From NCBI GenBank assembly GCA_026122225.1, contig JANEZZ010002758.1:62001-126000 (forward strand): a DNA stretch of 64,000 bases. Reading direction: 5' to 3'. The stretch is from Heloderma charlesbogerti (Eukaryota > Chordata > Lepidosauria > Squamata > Helodermatidae). Positions 39,385-50,978 of the stretch are shown here, one piece after another. Each line of letters opens with the position of its first letter. Within the stretch, counting starts at the first letter, position 1. The position numbers and the translations under genes are program-made. The notes beneath the pieces were generated by a model. It made no database searches, was not told the origin of the DNA, and was given only the letters and a program-made list of their open reading frames with translations.

Positions 39385-41015
39385 AAGGAAATTGTTACCT
39401 TGCTGTGGTGCTGGAGCTTGAGCACCTCAGTGACGTCATGAGCTAAACCGTGAAGGGACACCCAAGACGGGAAGGTCATGGCAGAGAGGTCAGACTAAAT
39501 ATGATCTCTGGGGAAGGTAACGGCAACCCACCCCAGTATTCTTGCCATGAAAACTAAATGGATCAGTCCAACCAGAGATATGTCGGTATACCATCAGAAG
39601 ATGGGACTCCCAGGTCGGAAGATGGTCAAAATGCTACTGGGGAGGACAGAGGATAAGTTCAACTAGCCCCAGATGTGACGATGCAGCTAGCTCAAAGCCG
39701 AAAGGATGGCTAGCGGCCGACGGTGCTGGTGGTGAATGACGAATTCGATGTTCTAAAGATCAACACACCATAGGAACTTGGAATGTAAGATATATGAGCC
39801 AGGGCAAATTGGATGCAGTCCTGGGGAGATGTCAAGATTAAATATAGACATTTTGGGTGTCAGTGAACTGAAATGGACTGGAATGGGTCACTTCACATCA
39901 GATGACCACCAGATCTAGTACTGTGGACAAGAGGACCACAGAAGAAATGGAGTAGTCTTCATAATTAATAATAAAGTGGCTAAAGCAGTGCTTGGATACA
40001 ATCCAAAAAACAATAGAATGATCTCAATTTGAATTCAGGGCAAGCCATTTAATATCACAGTGATCCAAATATATGCCCCAACCACAGATGCTGAAGAAGC
40101 AGAAGTAGATCAGTTCTATGAGGATCTGCAGCACCTACTGGATAATATGCCAAAAAGACATGTTATTTTCATTACAGGAGACTGGAATGCTAAGGTGGGT
40201 AGTCAAACGACACCTGGAATTACAGGCAAATGGGTCTGGGAGAACAAAATGAAGCGGGACATAGGCTAATAGAATTTTGACAAGACAACTCACTGTGCAT
40301 AACAAACACTCTCTTCCAACAACCTAAGAGATGACTTTATACATCGACTTCACCAGATGGTCGACACCGAAATCAGATTGACTACATCCTTTGTAGCCAA
40401 AGGTGGCGGACTTCTATACAGTCGGTAAAAACAAGACCTGGAGCTGATTGTAGTTCAGATCACGAACTTCTTATTGCACAATTTAGAATCAGACTAAAGA
40501 GAATAGGGAAGACCCACAGATCAGTTAGATATGAGCTCACAAATATTCCTAATGAATATGCAGTGGAGGTGAAGAATAGATTTAAGGGACTATATTTAGC
40601 AGATAGGGTCCCAGAAGAACTATGGACAGAAGTTCACAACATTGTTCAGGAGATGGCAACAAAAAACATCCCAAAGAAAAAGAAAACCAAGAAGGCAAGA
40701 TGGCTGTCTGCTGGAAGCCGCCCAAGAAAGAAGGAAAGCAAAAGGCAACAGTGATAGGGGGAGATATGCCCAATTACATGCAAATTCCAGAGGTTAGCCA
40801 GAAGAGATAAGGAATTATTTTTAAACAAGCAATGCGAGGAAGTGGAAGAAGATAATACAATAGGAAGGACAAGAGACCTCTTCCAGAAAATCAGAAACAT
40901 TGGAGGTAAATCCAGGCAAAAATGGGTGTGATCAAAAACAAAGATGGCAAGGACCTAACAGAAGCAGAAGAGATCAAGAAAAGGTGGCAAGAATATACGG
41001 TTTCTAGGTGCAAAG
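39385..41015 (+). mobile_element. Old RTE/BovB-like LINE, 5' part only
   Basis: Begins with the 5' leader TTACCTTGCTGTGGTGCTGGAG and GGTAACGGCAACCCACCCCA. It continues through the endonuclease and the EN-RT linker and stops inside the linker at about 41,015. The 3' two-fifths, including RT motifs, are missing, the reverse of normal LINE truncation. Divergence from the 15-18 kb BovB is high with many indels, so it is an older, related RTE family. Confidence 0.75.
40060..40754 (+). pseudogene. RTE endonuclease fragments
   Basis: Frame 40,060-40,269 gives IQIYAPTTDAEEAEVDQFYE, ITGDWNAKVGSQ and GITGKWVWEN. Frame 40,563-40,754 gives EVKNRFKGLYLADRVPEELW, IVQEMATKNIPKKKK. Upstream, out-of-frame pieces encode GTWNVRYMSQGKLDAV-like and VSELKWTGMGHF-like segments. 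The catalytic-loop motif GDWNAKVGS is intact but several stops and shifts break the protein. Confidence 0.75.
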
Positions 41016-41084
41016 ATTACTGTAGACGCTGACTTGCCCAAATTCACAATGGTGGTGGTAACGCAACAATCCTAGTTAGTGCCC

Positions 41085-41270
41085 CTGACCCATAAAGCTG
41101 ACTGGGTGACTTTGGGCCAGTCACTGACTCTCAGCTGAATCTACTTCACAGGGTTGTTGTGAGGATAAAATGGAGAGGAGGAGCATCATGTCAGCCGCCT
41201 TGGGTTCCTTGCCAGAGGAAAAAAGGCATTTATTATACATTTATTATAAATGTAATAAAATAAATAATGT
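41085..41270 (+). mobile_element. tRNA/L2-type SINE, head missing
   Basis: GACTGGGTGACTTTGGGCCAG, CACAGGGTTGTTGTGAGGAT and GCCGCCTTGGGTTCC match the body of the SINE at 36.7 and 47.0 kb. The tRNA-like head is lacking. Confidence 0.65.
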
Positions 41271-41414
41271 ATGTGTTAATTCTCAATTAACTCTAAAAGT
41301 TCCCATTTTAGAGAAGACAAATGCCTTCTTATTTCCATGGTTACACCTTTTTAAGAGGAAGATGATTTGTATTAGTTTTAAGTGCCAGATTTTTCATCTG
41401 TTTTTAAATTAAAG

Positions 41415-42390
41415 ATAAGAACACGACATAAGAAGAGCCCTGATGGATCAGACCAAAGGCCTGTCAAGTCCAGCATCCTGTTTCCCACAGTGGGCAACCA
41501 GATGCCTCTGGGAAGCCCTCAAGCAGGACAAGCCCCCTCCTGCTATTGTTCCCTGGTATTCAGAGATCTTGGAAGCAGCATATAGCCATTGTGACTAGTA
41601 GACACTGATAGCTTTGTCCTCCATTAATTTGTCTCATGCCTGTTTGAAGCCATCTAAGGTGGTGGCCATCACATCTTGTAGCTGCAAATTCTATAGTTCA
41701 ACTATGAGCTGTATAACAAAGTATTTCCTTTTGTCTGTCCTGAATCACCCACCATTCAGCTTCATTGGTGACCCTGGATTCTAGTATTATGAGAGACGGA
41801 GAAAAATGTCTCTTTATCCACTTACCCCATGCATACATACTTTTATATACTTCTGTCATGCGTTCTTTTTACTTTCCTTTTTTCTGAAGTAAAAAAGTCC
41901 CAGGTATGGTAGCCTTTCCTCATAAGGGAGTTACTACACACACACACACACATCATTCTGGTTGCTCTTTTCTGTACCTTTTCTAGCTCTGCAATATCCT
42001 TTTAGAGACGTAATGCTCAGAACTGTACATTGTACCCCAGGTTCAATCACACCATAGATTGGCATAAAAAATTGTATAAAGGCATTACAATATTGGCAGT
42101 TTTATTTTCAGTCCCTTTCCTAATAATCCCTAGCATGGAATTTGTATTACCACAGCTGTTGAAGACTGAGTCAACATTTTCATTGTGTTGTCCACCGTGA
42201 TCCCAAGATCCATCGCAGATCATTCCCTGGCAGTGTTTTTTTGTTTGTTTGCCCTGATCTGCATCACTTTACACTTACTTACTTTCAACCACATTTGTCA
42301 TTTTATCATTTTATTGTATTGAACCACATTTGCCATTTTTATGTACACTTGGTGACTTTCGCTAAGCCAAACTGTGACCTATAAATTACT
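41415..42390 (-). mobile_element. Old L3/CR1-like LINE
   Basis: About 1 kb, minus orientation. The 3' terminus is AACACGACATAAGAAGAGCC and the family landmarks (GGTGGCCATCACATCTTG, TTCCTTTTGTCTGTCCTGAA) follow. Farther 5' it reaches RT sequence readable as DLGITVDN after translation. A (CA)n tract (41,937-41,952) is inserted. Many stops; no usable frame. Confidence 0.7.
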
Positions 42391-42857
42391 GTCCAAATAT
42401 ATGATATCTTGGAATGCCTGCAGTTTAATTCACTTAAGGGGTTTTGTTGTCATAATGACACAATAAATGAATAGAGTTCATGGCTTTGACCCAGAAAATG
42501 AGAAAGGTGGGATCCCATAGTTATAGAAATGAGAAGAACAGACTTCTATTCTTCAAGAGTGGACAATGGGAAACTCGTGTGCTTGTGGCCTTTAATATTA
42601 TGTCTAATACTTGTTAATGGTATGCACTGCAGTCAGTTAACATTTGTATAGGATCAGTTCATTGGACAAATTGAACAGTTGTCCCAAATATCAGCTATGT
42701 GAGAAGTAAAGAAAATAACCCCATTACTACTACAGTAGGCGGGTGAGCAAAAAGATGTGGCAGAAGTCCTGAAGCTATAAGTAGAGTTGTGGTGGCAGCT
42801 GCTTAGTAGGGGGCAGGGCAAGGAAAAGAAGAAAATGGGATAATGATGTAAGTCAGT
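42391..42857. other. No gene seen
   Basis: AT-rich, nothing recognised. Confidence 0.4.
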
Positions 42858-43597
42858 GACCTAGTTCTCACTGCATGGTTAACCTGTGTCTGGGCCGTAC
42901 CATTTCAGACTGCAGGTGGAGCCTGGCTCGCATGATTGCACCTTCCCGGGCTAATGGTGCAACTGAATTTGGGTTGGGCTATAGAATGTCACTGGGCTAA
43001 ACTGGGACTGGGAGTAATCTAACCAGGACTTAGGGGAGGGTGGATGAGAAAGGAAGAAGGTAAGCCTCCTTTTCAGCAAGGAGGAGATGTAAAGTTTTCT
43101 AAGCCAGCGGCCTTCTTCAGTGGAGGTGGTTTCTGTAAGTCAATTATGTGTAAACAAGTACTTCCTTTGTATCTGTTGTGAATCTACTGCTAATCAGTTC
43201 TAGGCCTGTTGTGGATGTCACAAGAACCCAGGGATTTTTTAAACCTTGGGTTGTTGTGAATGAAGCGGGAGAAAGGGGCCGTGCTTGTTCCTTCCGTCCG
43301 ATTGCTCCCACTGGGTATAAACGTGACATGTGAACTGGGATTTCTCGGCTGTGGTTGGAGAGACGACCCTGAGTTATAACCAAAGGTTAAAGTATGGTTT
43401 ACATGTCCAGTTCACATGTCATACTTAACAACCCAAGGAAATGGCATTCCTGGCTTGTCTGGCTCCTGCGGCTTGCAGTGGGAGAGATCAAGCGGCAGGA
43501 ACTTCACACTTGCTTGCTTGATCCCACTTTGTTCTCAACAATCCAAGGGTTGTTTTTTTTTTTAAAGCCTGTGTTGTTCTGGTGTGAGAGTCAGGTC
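42858..43597. mobile_element. Possible TIR element, GACCT-TCTCAC ends
   Basis: Left GACCTAGTTCTCACTGC and right GTGAGAGTCAGGTC are loosely inverted. The interior contains further inverted pairs: AACCTTGGGTTGTTGTG against CAACAATCCAAGGGTTG, and GACATGTGAACTGGGA near its complement TCCAGTTCACATGTC. No duplication was found at the ends, so boundaries are provisional. Non-coding. Confidence 0.4.
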
Positions 43598-43599
43598 CT

Positions 43600-44850
43600 A
43601 GAGGGGGAGGGAAAAGCGTCTACCCACTTTGCCCCTATCATAAATTTCTTCTAAATTAAAAAGCCCTGAATGCCTCAGGCTTTTTCATAGGATTTTGGCA
43701 GCAGGCTTAACTAAATAATTACTTTTGATATTAGCTTTATCTAAAAGTACCGTAGAAACATGAAACGGTAAGTAGAAAGAATGTTAAGCTTTAATCTGTG
43801 TTGAAATCCCAGCTCATCCTTGAAAAATTATACAATCTAAGCCTCAATTCCTTATTTATAAAATGGGAACAATAGTTAGTAACCATGTGGATAAGGAAAT
43901 GTTGTCACTTTAAGAGTGGTGTGTGGGATAGGATAGGCCATAAATCTGAAATGAAAAACACCATAAAGTTAATTAAACTTAGATTCAGAAAAATGTTACT
44001 GTCCGAAAGAGGCATTTACTGAATCCCTTTAATTTTATAAGCATATGAATAATTCTTACTGAATGTAGCAGTCTGTTCCTGAACAGGGGTCCAAGGATTG
44101 CATCTTAATCACATTTGTGAGTTCTCCAACAAAACCTATGATTATTAATGCCTGGAAGGTTTGTTAATTTAAAACCACAGCCTCCATCACTGCCAACCAC
44201 AGTACAGCTAAGCAAGAACGCTGAATGTTTGTTTCTTCCCCCACGCTTATCTTTTAAGTTTTTATGTTGGTTTTTTAAAAAATGGGTTATATTGTTCTCA
44301 CCTTTGTATATGTTTTAATTAATTTCATGAGCTGCCTTCAGCGACTGTGGAAAAGATGGGCTAAAAGTGTTCTATGCTGCAATCCTGAATACACTTCCTT
44401 AGGAGTAAGCTCCTTAGCAGCAGTGGGAGCAACACCCTATCTCAGAGAGGCATTCACCACTGCTGAAGACCTTATATATTTAGCCCAGCCCTGGCTGATT
44501 TCAATAACCAGGATGGGCAAAGTCCAAAGAAACAGGCCTCAAACCTCTGAGGAGCTTTTCCATATCCTCAAGTTGCAGAAGCTGAAAATTACTCATAACA
44601 CAATGACTTGAAGGTGTCTTAGCTGAGTCCATCTCTGACTCTGTCAAAATTACAGTGTTCAAGTTGGTGCAGATATGAGAGATTTTTATCCATAAAATGT
44701 AAAGCGAATATGTTACAGTGGGCCTTTGAGGGTTCCACCACCTCAACACCTGGTCCCTTATAGGTCCCTTACTAGCTTTACATAGGAGTTTAGAGTTTTG
44801 AGGGACTGGTCAATATGATCATATTACACCAGTGCTCTGTGATCTGCACT
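43600..44850. other. No gene recognised
   Basis: AT-rich. Contains a hairpin-repeat fragment (about 44,375-44,430). The 109-codon frame at 44,282-44,611 has no recognisable domain. Confidence 0.4.
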
Positions 44851-44854
44851 GACT

Positions 44855-45125
44855 TCCAGTCTGTTTCTGAGCTCAATTCAAAGTGCTGGTTTAACTTCTA
44901 AAGCCCTAAACGCCTTGAGGCTGGGTTACCTGAAGGATTGCTTCCTCCCATATATATCTGTCCAGATTCTAAAATAGTCTTCAAAGCCCTTCTCCAGGTG
45001 TCCTCACCAAAGAAGAGAGGAAGGTGGCTACTAAGGATAGGGCCTTTTCAGTGGTGGCATGTCACTTAGAATGTCCTTCCCAGAGAGGCTTGCCTGGTGC
45101 CTATGCTGTGGTCTTTTTGGTGCCA
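44855..45125 (+). mobile_element. L2-like LINE fragment
   Basis: TGACTTCCAGTCTGTTTCTGAGCTCAATTC, CTAAAGCCCTAAACGCCTTG and GCCTTTTCAGTGGTGGC are the RT C-terminal and 3' landmarks of L2-type LINEs. Confidence 0.65.
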
Positions 45126-45263
45126 GGTGAATACTTTTTTATATATATTTTTTTATTTTTTATTTTATAGTCCAACTTGGACTATATTTGTGGGACTATA
45201 ATTTTGACACAGGTCATGCTTGTTGGGAATTAGGGAGTTGCTGTCCAGCGCATCTGGAGGGCA

Positions 45264-45380
45264 TGAATATGAACTTGAGCACGCTCCGGGAGAGAGCGCA
45301 GGACAGGAAGGCCTGGCGTGCTATGGTCCATGGGGTCACGAAGAGTCGGACATGACTGAACTACTGAACAACAACAACAA
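45264..45380 (+). mobile_element. BovB 3'-terminal fragment
   Basis: ATGAACTTGAGCACGCTCCGGG to GACTGAACTACTGAACAACAAC, about 115 bp, with the BovB tail (AAC)n. Confidence 0.85.
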
Positions 45381-45383
45381 GTC

Positions 45384-45475
45384 ATAGAATCATAGAACAG
45401 TAGGGTTGGAAGGGATAAGACCATCCAGTCCAACCCCCTGCTCAATGCAGGAACCAGTCTTGGGTATGCAGTATT
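45384..45475 (-). mobile_element. CR1 3'-terminal fragment
   Basis: CATAGAATCATAGAACAGTAGG and CCAACCCCCTGCTCAATGCAGG, the CR1 terminus in minus orientation, immediately next to the BovB tail. Confidence 0.8.
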
Positions 45476-45477
45476 GG

Positions 45478-45632
45478 AATCATAGGACACTGCTTATACC
45501 AAGTCAGACCGTTGCTTCATCTAGCCCAGTTTTGTCTACACGGACTGGCAGCAGCTCTCCAGGGTTTCAGACAGGAGTGTTTCCCAGCCATACCCGGAGA
45601 TACTAGGGATTAGTCCTGGATCTGCCAGACCC
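45478..45632 (-). mobile_element. tRNA-derived SINE, head missing
   Basis: ATAGGACACTGCTTATACCAAGTCAGACC, GACTGGCAGCAGCTCTCCAGGGTTTC and CGGAGATACTAGGGATTAG follow the SINE body; the box A region is lost. Confidence 0.6.
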
Positions 45633-45659
45633 ATATAAAAAATAGACGTGCAGAGAATC

Positions 45660-45722
45660 TTGAACTTTCTATGTGTTTCAGGACCCTTGATCTGATCTAG
45701 CATGGCTCTTCTTATGTTCTTA
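45660..45722 (+). mobile_element. L3/CR1-like LINE terminus
   Basis: GACCCTTGATCTGATCTAGC then ATGGCTCTTCTTATGTTCTT, the last 60 bp of this family. Confidence 0.65.
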
Positions 45723-45723
45723 T

Positions 45724-45900
45724 GACTTTTTTCTGTCTAAACCTGCATAGGATTGCACCCTAAGGGCACAATCCTATGCAGGTTTAGACAGAATAAAGTC
45801 CTACATCTCCCAGCATTTGCCAGCCAGCCATGCTGGCTGCTGAATGCTGCGAGTTGTAGGACTTTTTTCTATCTAAACATGTATAGGATTGCATCCTTAA
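45724..45900. repeat. Chained hairpins, three alternating arms
   Basis: TTTCTGTCTAAACCTGCATAGGATTG (45,730-45,755) is followed at once by its exact complement (45,769-45,794), and at 45,868-45,893 by a third, slightly diverged arm in the first orientation (CTATCTAAACATGTATAGGATTG). The middle arm can pair with either neighbour. Confidence 0.8.
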
Positions 45901-46960
45901 GCTTAAAAAATACACATTGGGAGATCCCACCACAGATCTCCTGCATCACGTGTAATTTGTCCTGAACAAAATTTCAGTTAAAAAAAAAAACAGTTAAAAA
46001 AGGGTGTAATTTTTACCTGAGCAAAAAAATCAATAAATCTGATTTATTTCAAAGTTTCAGTTCTCATGGAAGATGTGAGTTGTCTTTGTCTCTAGAAATC
46101 AGAACACATTTAAAATGAAAGAGTGTATAGCCTGCTGCTAGGCATGTTTACTCATCAATACCCCACTGTGTTCAATAGGGCTTACTCCCAGGTAAGTGTG
46201 CATAGGTTTGCAGCCTGAATCTTTCATTTTAAGTGGGATGCTTTTCTTGAAGACTTGAGGGGTATGAGAGCCCAGTTCACAATGACAGTGTCCAGATCTT
46301 TTGTGAATCCCATTGCCCAGAGAACTTAGGTTATTGGGTGGTTTAAAAGTACAGTAAATAAACTATATAACAAGCATGCTTTCTGTGAAAACTGTACTCC
46401 GGTTCGCATTTGGGGTTGTGAATGGGAATGGGGTAAATTTGAGTTAGACATGAATGAAAACTAAATTCTCACATATCCCTAGGAACACTGCTAAGGAAAG
46501 GAACTTCCTCATCCCCAATCCTATACCATATATGGCTGTTATGTCTTAGCACTTAGCAGAAGTGTGAGCGCTACATCATGGCAGCCCATAGGATCAAGCC
46601 ATAAGAAAATACCCTATAGATTTTAAAGGCCATGCAATGGAAAAACTACAGCAACAGCGGCTACCATTAGAGGCTATTTTGTTTTTCCTGTGTCCATTAC
46701 CCATGACATACATCAGGTTAATTAAATATGGTGCCATGCCTTGGTCCTTTTCAAAAATGGATCATCTAATATTTTCTGTTCTTGATTTGTGATGATCTCC
46801 CTCAGTTTGTTTTCCTTCTGTAATAGACAACAGTGCGAAAAGCCAGCAACCCAATATCGGTGCTGCCACAAAAGGAGAAAATAACAGCAAACAAGGCTTC
46901 AAAACATAATCTTGGAATACAACTTTTGACAACTGTGACAATATTCCCAGAGATAAACCA
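45901..46960. other. No gene; one hairpin repeat
   Basis: Contains a 'CAATCCTATGCA'-family member at about 46,136-46,220 (GGCTTACTCCCAGGTAAGTG). The remainder is AT-rich and unassigned. Confidence 0.45.
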
Positions 46961-46962
46961 GA

Positions 46963-47200
46963 CTGATTGATTGATTGATTGATTGATTACATTTCTATCC
47001 CGCCTTTTTTCCTCCTAAGGAACCCAAGGCGGCGTACACAATCCTCCTCCTCTCTATTTTATCTTCACAACAACAACTCTGTGATGTGGGTTGGGCTGAG
47101 AGTCTGTGACTGGCCCAAAATCACCTAGTGAGCTTCCATGGCTGAGTGGGGACTAGAACCCAGATCTCCGAACTCCCAGTCCGCCTGGCCACTCTAGCCA
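46963..47200 (-). mobile_element. tRNA-derived SINE with (TTGA)n and L2-type tail
   Basis: A (GATT)n tail (46,964-46,988) is followed by TTCTATCCCGCCTTTTTTCC, AACCCAAGGCGGCGTACACA, AAATCACCTAGTGAGCTTCC, GGGGACTAGAACCCAG and CACTCTAGCCACTC, in minus orientation. Nearly complete. Confidence 0.75.
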
Positions 47201-47208
47201 CTCTATAT

Positions 47209-47210
<2 letters not shown>

Positions 47211-47240
<30 letters not shown>

Positions 47241-47241
47241 A
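47211..47241. repeat. (CT)n microsatellite
   Basis: About 15 CT units. Confidence 0.9.
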
Positions 47242-47403
47242 GCCACTTTATATTTGCATCATGAGCAGGAACAAATATCATGGTGGATGGTGAAGACCCC
47301 CCCACCTCCGCCACCACCTTCCCTCTATAAAAAACTTCCCTAGCTTTAATCGTTGAATGACAACACTGCATCACTTGAATGTTCCCAACAGTAATGCTTT
47401 TTT

Positions 47404-47411
47404 AGATAGAT

Positions 47412-47465
<54 letters not shown>

Positions 47466-47467
47466 CA

Positions 47468-47516
<49 letters not shown>
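47404..47516. repeat. Compound (GATA)n-(CAGG)n microsatellite
   Basis: About 15 GATA units turn into GACA and then about 12 CAGG units. No gene overlaps. Confidence 0.95.
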
Positions 47517-47519
47517 ACA

Positions 47520-49380
47520 TATGTGTGTGTATATAATCCTTTGAAGATGAAGAATAAAATATGTACTCATTTCAAGCTAAAGACAGATAGAGAAAGAAAA
47601 GATCTTGATATACATGAAGAAAGATAAATTTGCAAAGAGATACAGCAATGAGTGGAGGAACAAAGTGCATATGTGTATAAAATTCGTATAAAATACTTAT
47701 TTACAGATTGAACAGCTCGGCTCATAGCAGAGGTGGATGCACCAGGAGGCAAAGTGAGACAGCTGCTCTAGGTGGTGGATCTGGTGTGCAATTCAGGGCA
47801 TCAGAGTGGGAGACAGAGAGATCTGATTCATGGGCACTCAACTCACTGGGAAATTATGCACAAGAAAGACCCATTAGATGCACTTGTGCAGCCCACGCTC
47901 ATTTCAATAAGGCTTGCACAGCAGAACATCCCAGTGGATTGTGCCCCATGATAATTAGTCGGAGGAAGCCTTACCAGTCCCACTGCTTTCTCAGTGAGGA
48001 GATTTCAGCACATCTCAGATTCTGCTATTGAAAAATCAAAGGGCTGTTTTACACTATCTCTTTGATCCAGCCCATCACCTGGAGAGGAGTGAGAACATGC
48101 CATTGAGTCATGCCTTTGAAATCTGTCTCCCTCATATGCTAGTGTACTACATGCAGGGAGCGTTGTTGCTGGGTTGTTGTTGTTTTTTTAATGAAGGAAC
48201 ACTCATTAAAATTCTGGATTGTACACACCTAGTGTACACCTAGAATTCTACCTCAGCCTGCATAATGTTGCTCATCTCACAAAATAAGCTGGAAATTAGG
48301 TGGTGTAATGGAACGTAGCACTTTGGACTGTGAGTAGGGCATCCCATTTTTAGAGCTCTCCTGTGTGTAAAAAAAAAGAAAGCAAAATGCACACACACAC
48401 ACACACCCGACCACCTGTCATGTAGAAAACTAAAACAATGAGGTAGGGCTGGGCACCTTTCTTCCTAATTTGCAAATTTTCTTCTTGCAAGGAATTGTTA
48501 TTGTTTCGTTTACTTGAAGGAACGTTAAAATATGTCTCCTCGTACCTGCAGGCTAAAGTAGTACAGTCCACTCTCCTGACTCAGGATATTGTCATCTCTC
48601 TCTGCTGCATGCATAGACCAGATTGTGTTAAAATAGGTGGCTGCAGACACACACCTCAGATCAATCATAATTATATTTCCTACTGCCTCCTGTGGAGGTG
48701 GGAAGACATGCATTTTCTAACCCATCATTCTCAGGATTCAGTTTAGAGGCAGTTGTTTCTTTGTTCAGTCAATTCAATTTGGTCTCTCCAATAAGTCCGA
48801 GGTGCTGAGCTAGCAAATCTGCTGTGCTATGGAATGTTCATGCATTTATTTCTTTTGCTGAGAGGCCAGACCAGAGATTGCTCTCCCTCCACCACCCCCT
48901 TTTTTTTGCATATACAAATATAATTCAGTGTATAGGAATCTAAAATGGCCAAATGCTGATTCATATTCCTCTCCCCTCCCTGCTACTCTTTACCAATTTC
49001 CAGCAGACGTCTTTAAATTTGGAAGTTTAGCTAACACAAACATATTGGTGGCTGTAATAAAAAGCTAGCAGATCCCACATACTGTGTAGAATGCGATTTC
49101 TTTTGTTGGAAAGTCTGGGGTGATAACTAATCTCAGCTGTATATCTACCACCATTCCACTTAAGGGTGGGGGTTGGGGAGAGGGAATACAGAAAGTGATA
49201 TTGGGCATAGAAATCAGCTTCCTGAGAACTGAAGCATAGCTTTGTTTTTTGTTTTTTTAAGTAAGTTTCTAGCTCTTATGATTTAAAGTTTTTGGCCAAT
49301 GTCTGGTGAAATCTCAGAGCCCAGAGAGGCTTGCTGGGTAAGAGTTCCAGAGGTTGAAGGGTGGATATTCAGTTCCCTGT
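47520..49380. other. No gene recognised
   Basis: 1.9 kb with a (CA)n tract (48,391-48,408). The 107-codon frame at 47,708-48,031 shows no domain. Possibly unique sequence. Confidence 0.45.
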
Positions 49381-49559
49381 GTAGTCATAGAATCATAGAA
49401 TAGTAGGGTTGGAAGGGGCCTACAAGGCCATCAAGTCCAACCCCCTGCTCAATGCAGGAATCCCAGTCAGAGCATCCCTGACAGATGGCTGTCCAGCCTC
49501 GTCTTGAACACCTCCAGTCTGGGAGAGTCCACTACCTCCCTAGGTAATAGGTTCCATTG

Positions 49560-50978
49560 TCATATTGCTCTTACAGTCAGGACGTTTTTCCTGATGTTCA
49601 GCCGGAATCGGCTTTCCTGTAACTTGAGCCCATTATTCCGTGTCCTGCACTCTGGGATGATCGAGAAGAGATCCTGGCCTTCCTCTCTGTGACAACCTTT
49701 CAAGTACTTGAAGAGTGCTATCATATCTCCCCTCAGTCTTCTCTTCTTAAGGCTAAACATGCCCAGTTCTTTCAGTCTCTCCTCAGACGGCTTTGTTTCC
49801 AGTCCCCTGATCATCTTTGTTGCCCCCCTCTGAACCCTCTCCAGTTTGTCTGCAGCCTTCTTAAAGTGTGATGACCAGAACTGGACACAGTACTCCAGAT
49901 GAGGCCTAACCAGTGCTGAGTAGAGGGGAGCTAGTACTCCCCGGGATTTGGAAGCTATGCTTCTATGAATGCAGCCCAAAAGAGCATTTGCCTTTTTTGC
50001 AGCCACATCACATTGTTGGCTCATATTCAACTTGTGATCCACAACAATTCCAAGATCCTTCTTGCTTGTAGTGTGGTTGAGCCACGTATCCCTCATCTTG
50101 TAACTGTGCATCTGGTTTCTTTTTCCTAGGTGCAGAACTTGGCATTTGTCCCTATTAAATGTAATTCTGTTGTTTTCTGCCCAGCGCTCCAGTCTATCCA
50201 GATCACTTTGAATTTTGTTTCTGTCTTCCAAAGTATTAGCTATCCCGCCCAATTCTGTGTCATCTGCAAATATGATCAGCATTCCCTGCACCTCCTCCTC
50301 CAAGTCATTAATAAAAATGTTGAAGAGCACTGGGCCCAGGACTGAGCCCTGCGGTACCACACTCGTTGCCTCTCCCCAGTTTGAGAAGGTCCCATTGATA
50401 AGTACTCTTGGAGTCCGATTCTGTAGCCAACTGTGGATCCACCAGAACGTTGTTTCATCTAACCCCCTTTGAGCTAGTTTGCTCATCAGGATATCATGGG
50501 GCACTTTGTTGACAGCGTTGAAGTCGAGGTATATTATGTCAACAGCATTCCCACAGTCCACAAGGGAGGTTACTTGATCAAAAAATGAGATCAGTTTCGT
50601 CTGGCAGGATTTGTTCTTGACAAATTCATGTTGGCTTCGAGTAATCATGGCATTGTTGTCAAGGTGCTTGCAGATGGATTGCTTTATCATCTGCTCCAGA
50701 ATTTTCCCAGGGATTGATGTCAGACTGACTGGTCTGTAGTTCCCAGGTTCCTCCTTTTTCCCCTTTTTGAAGATAGGGACAACGTTAGCCCTCCTCCAGT
50801 CATCTGGCACTTCACCCGTCCTCCATGATTTCTCAAAGATAATAGACAGCGGTTCTGAGAGTTCTTCTGCCAGTTCCTTTATTACTCTAGGATGCAGTTC
50901 ATCTGGCCATGGAGATTTGAATTCATTCAAAGTAATTAGGTGTTCCTTGACCATATGCCTATCAATCTCAGGCTGCAA
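49560..50978 (-). pseudogene. CR1 reverse transcriptase, nearly complete
   Basis: 472 codons without a stop, the longest frame in the window. Motifs in order: HPRVIKELAEELSEPLSIIF, VVPIFKKGKKEEPGNYRPV, SLTSIPGKILEQMIK, DFNAVNKVPHDILM (DFSKAF usual), [20 protein letters not shown], the catalytic FADDTELGG, LGKRNQMHSYKM, DLGIVVDHKLNMS and the C-terminal [16 protein letters not shown]. The FADD aspartates are intact. It is separated from the endonuclease by one frameshift near 50,940, so the element is defective though recently active. Confidence 0.9.

Noticed and set aside
50130..50472. Plus-strand frames inside the 49.4-52.0 kb CR1
   Set aside because: Antisense shadows of the CR1 reverse transcriptase.
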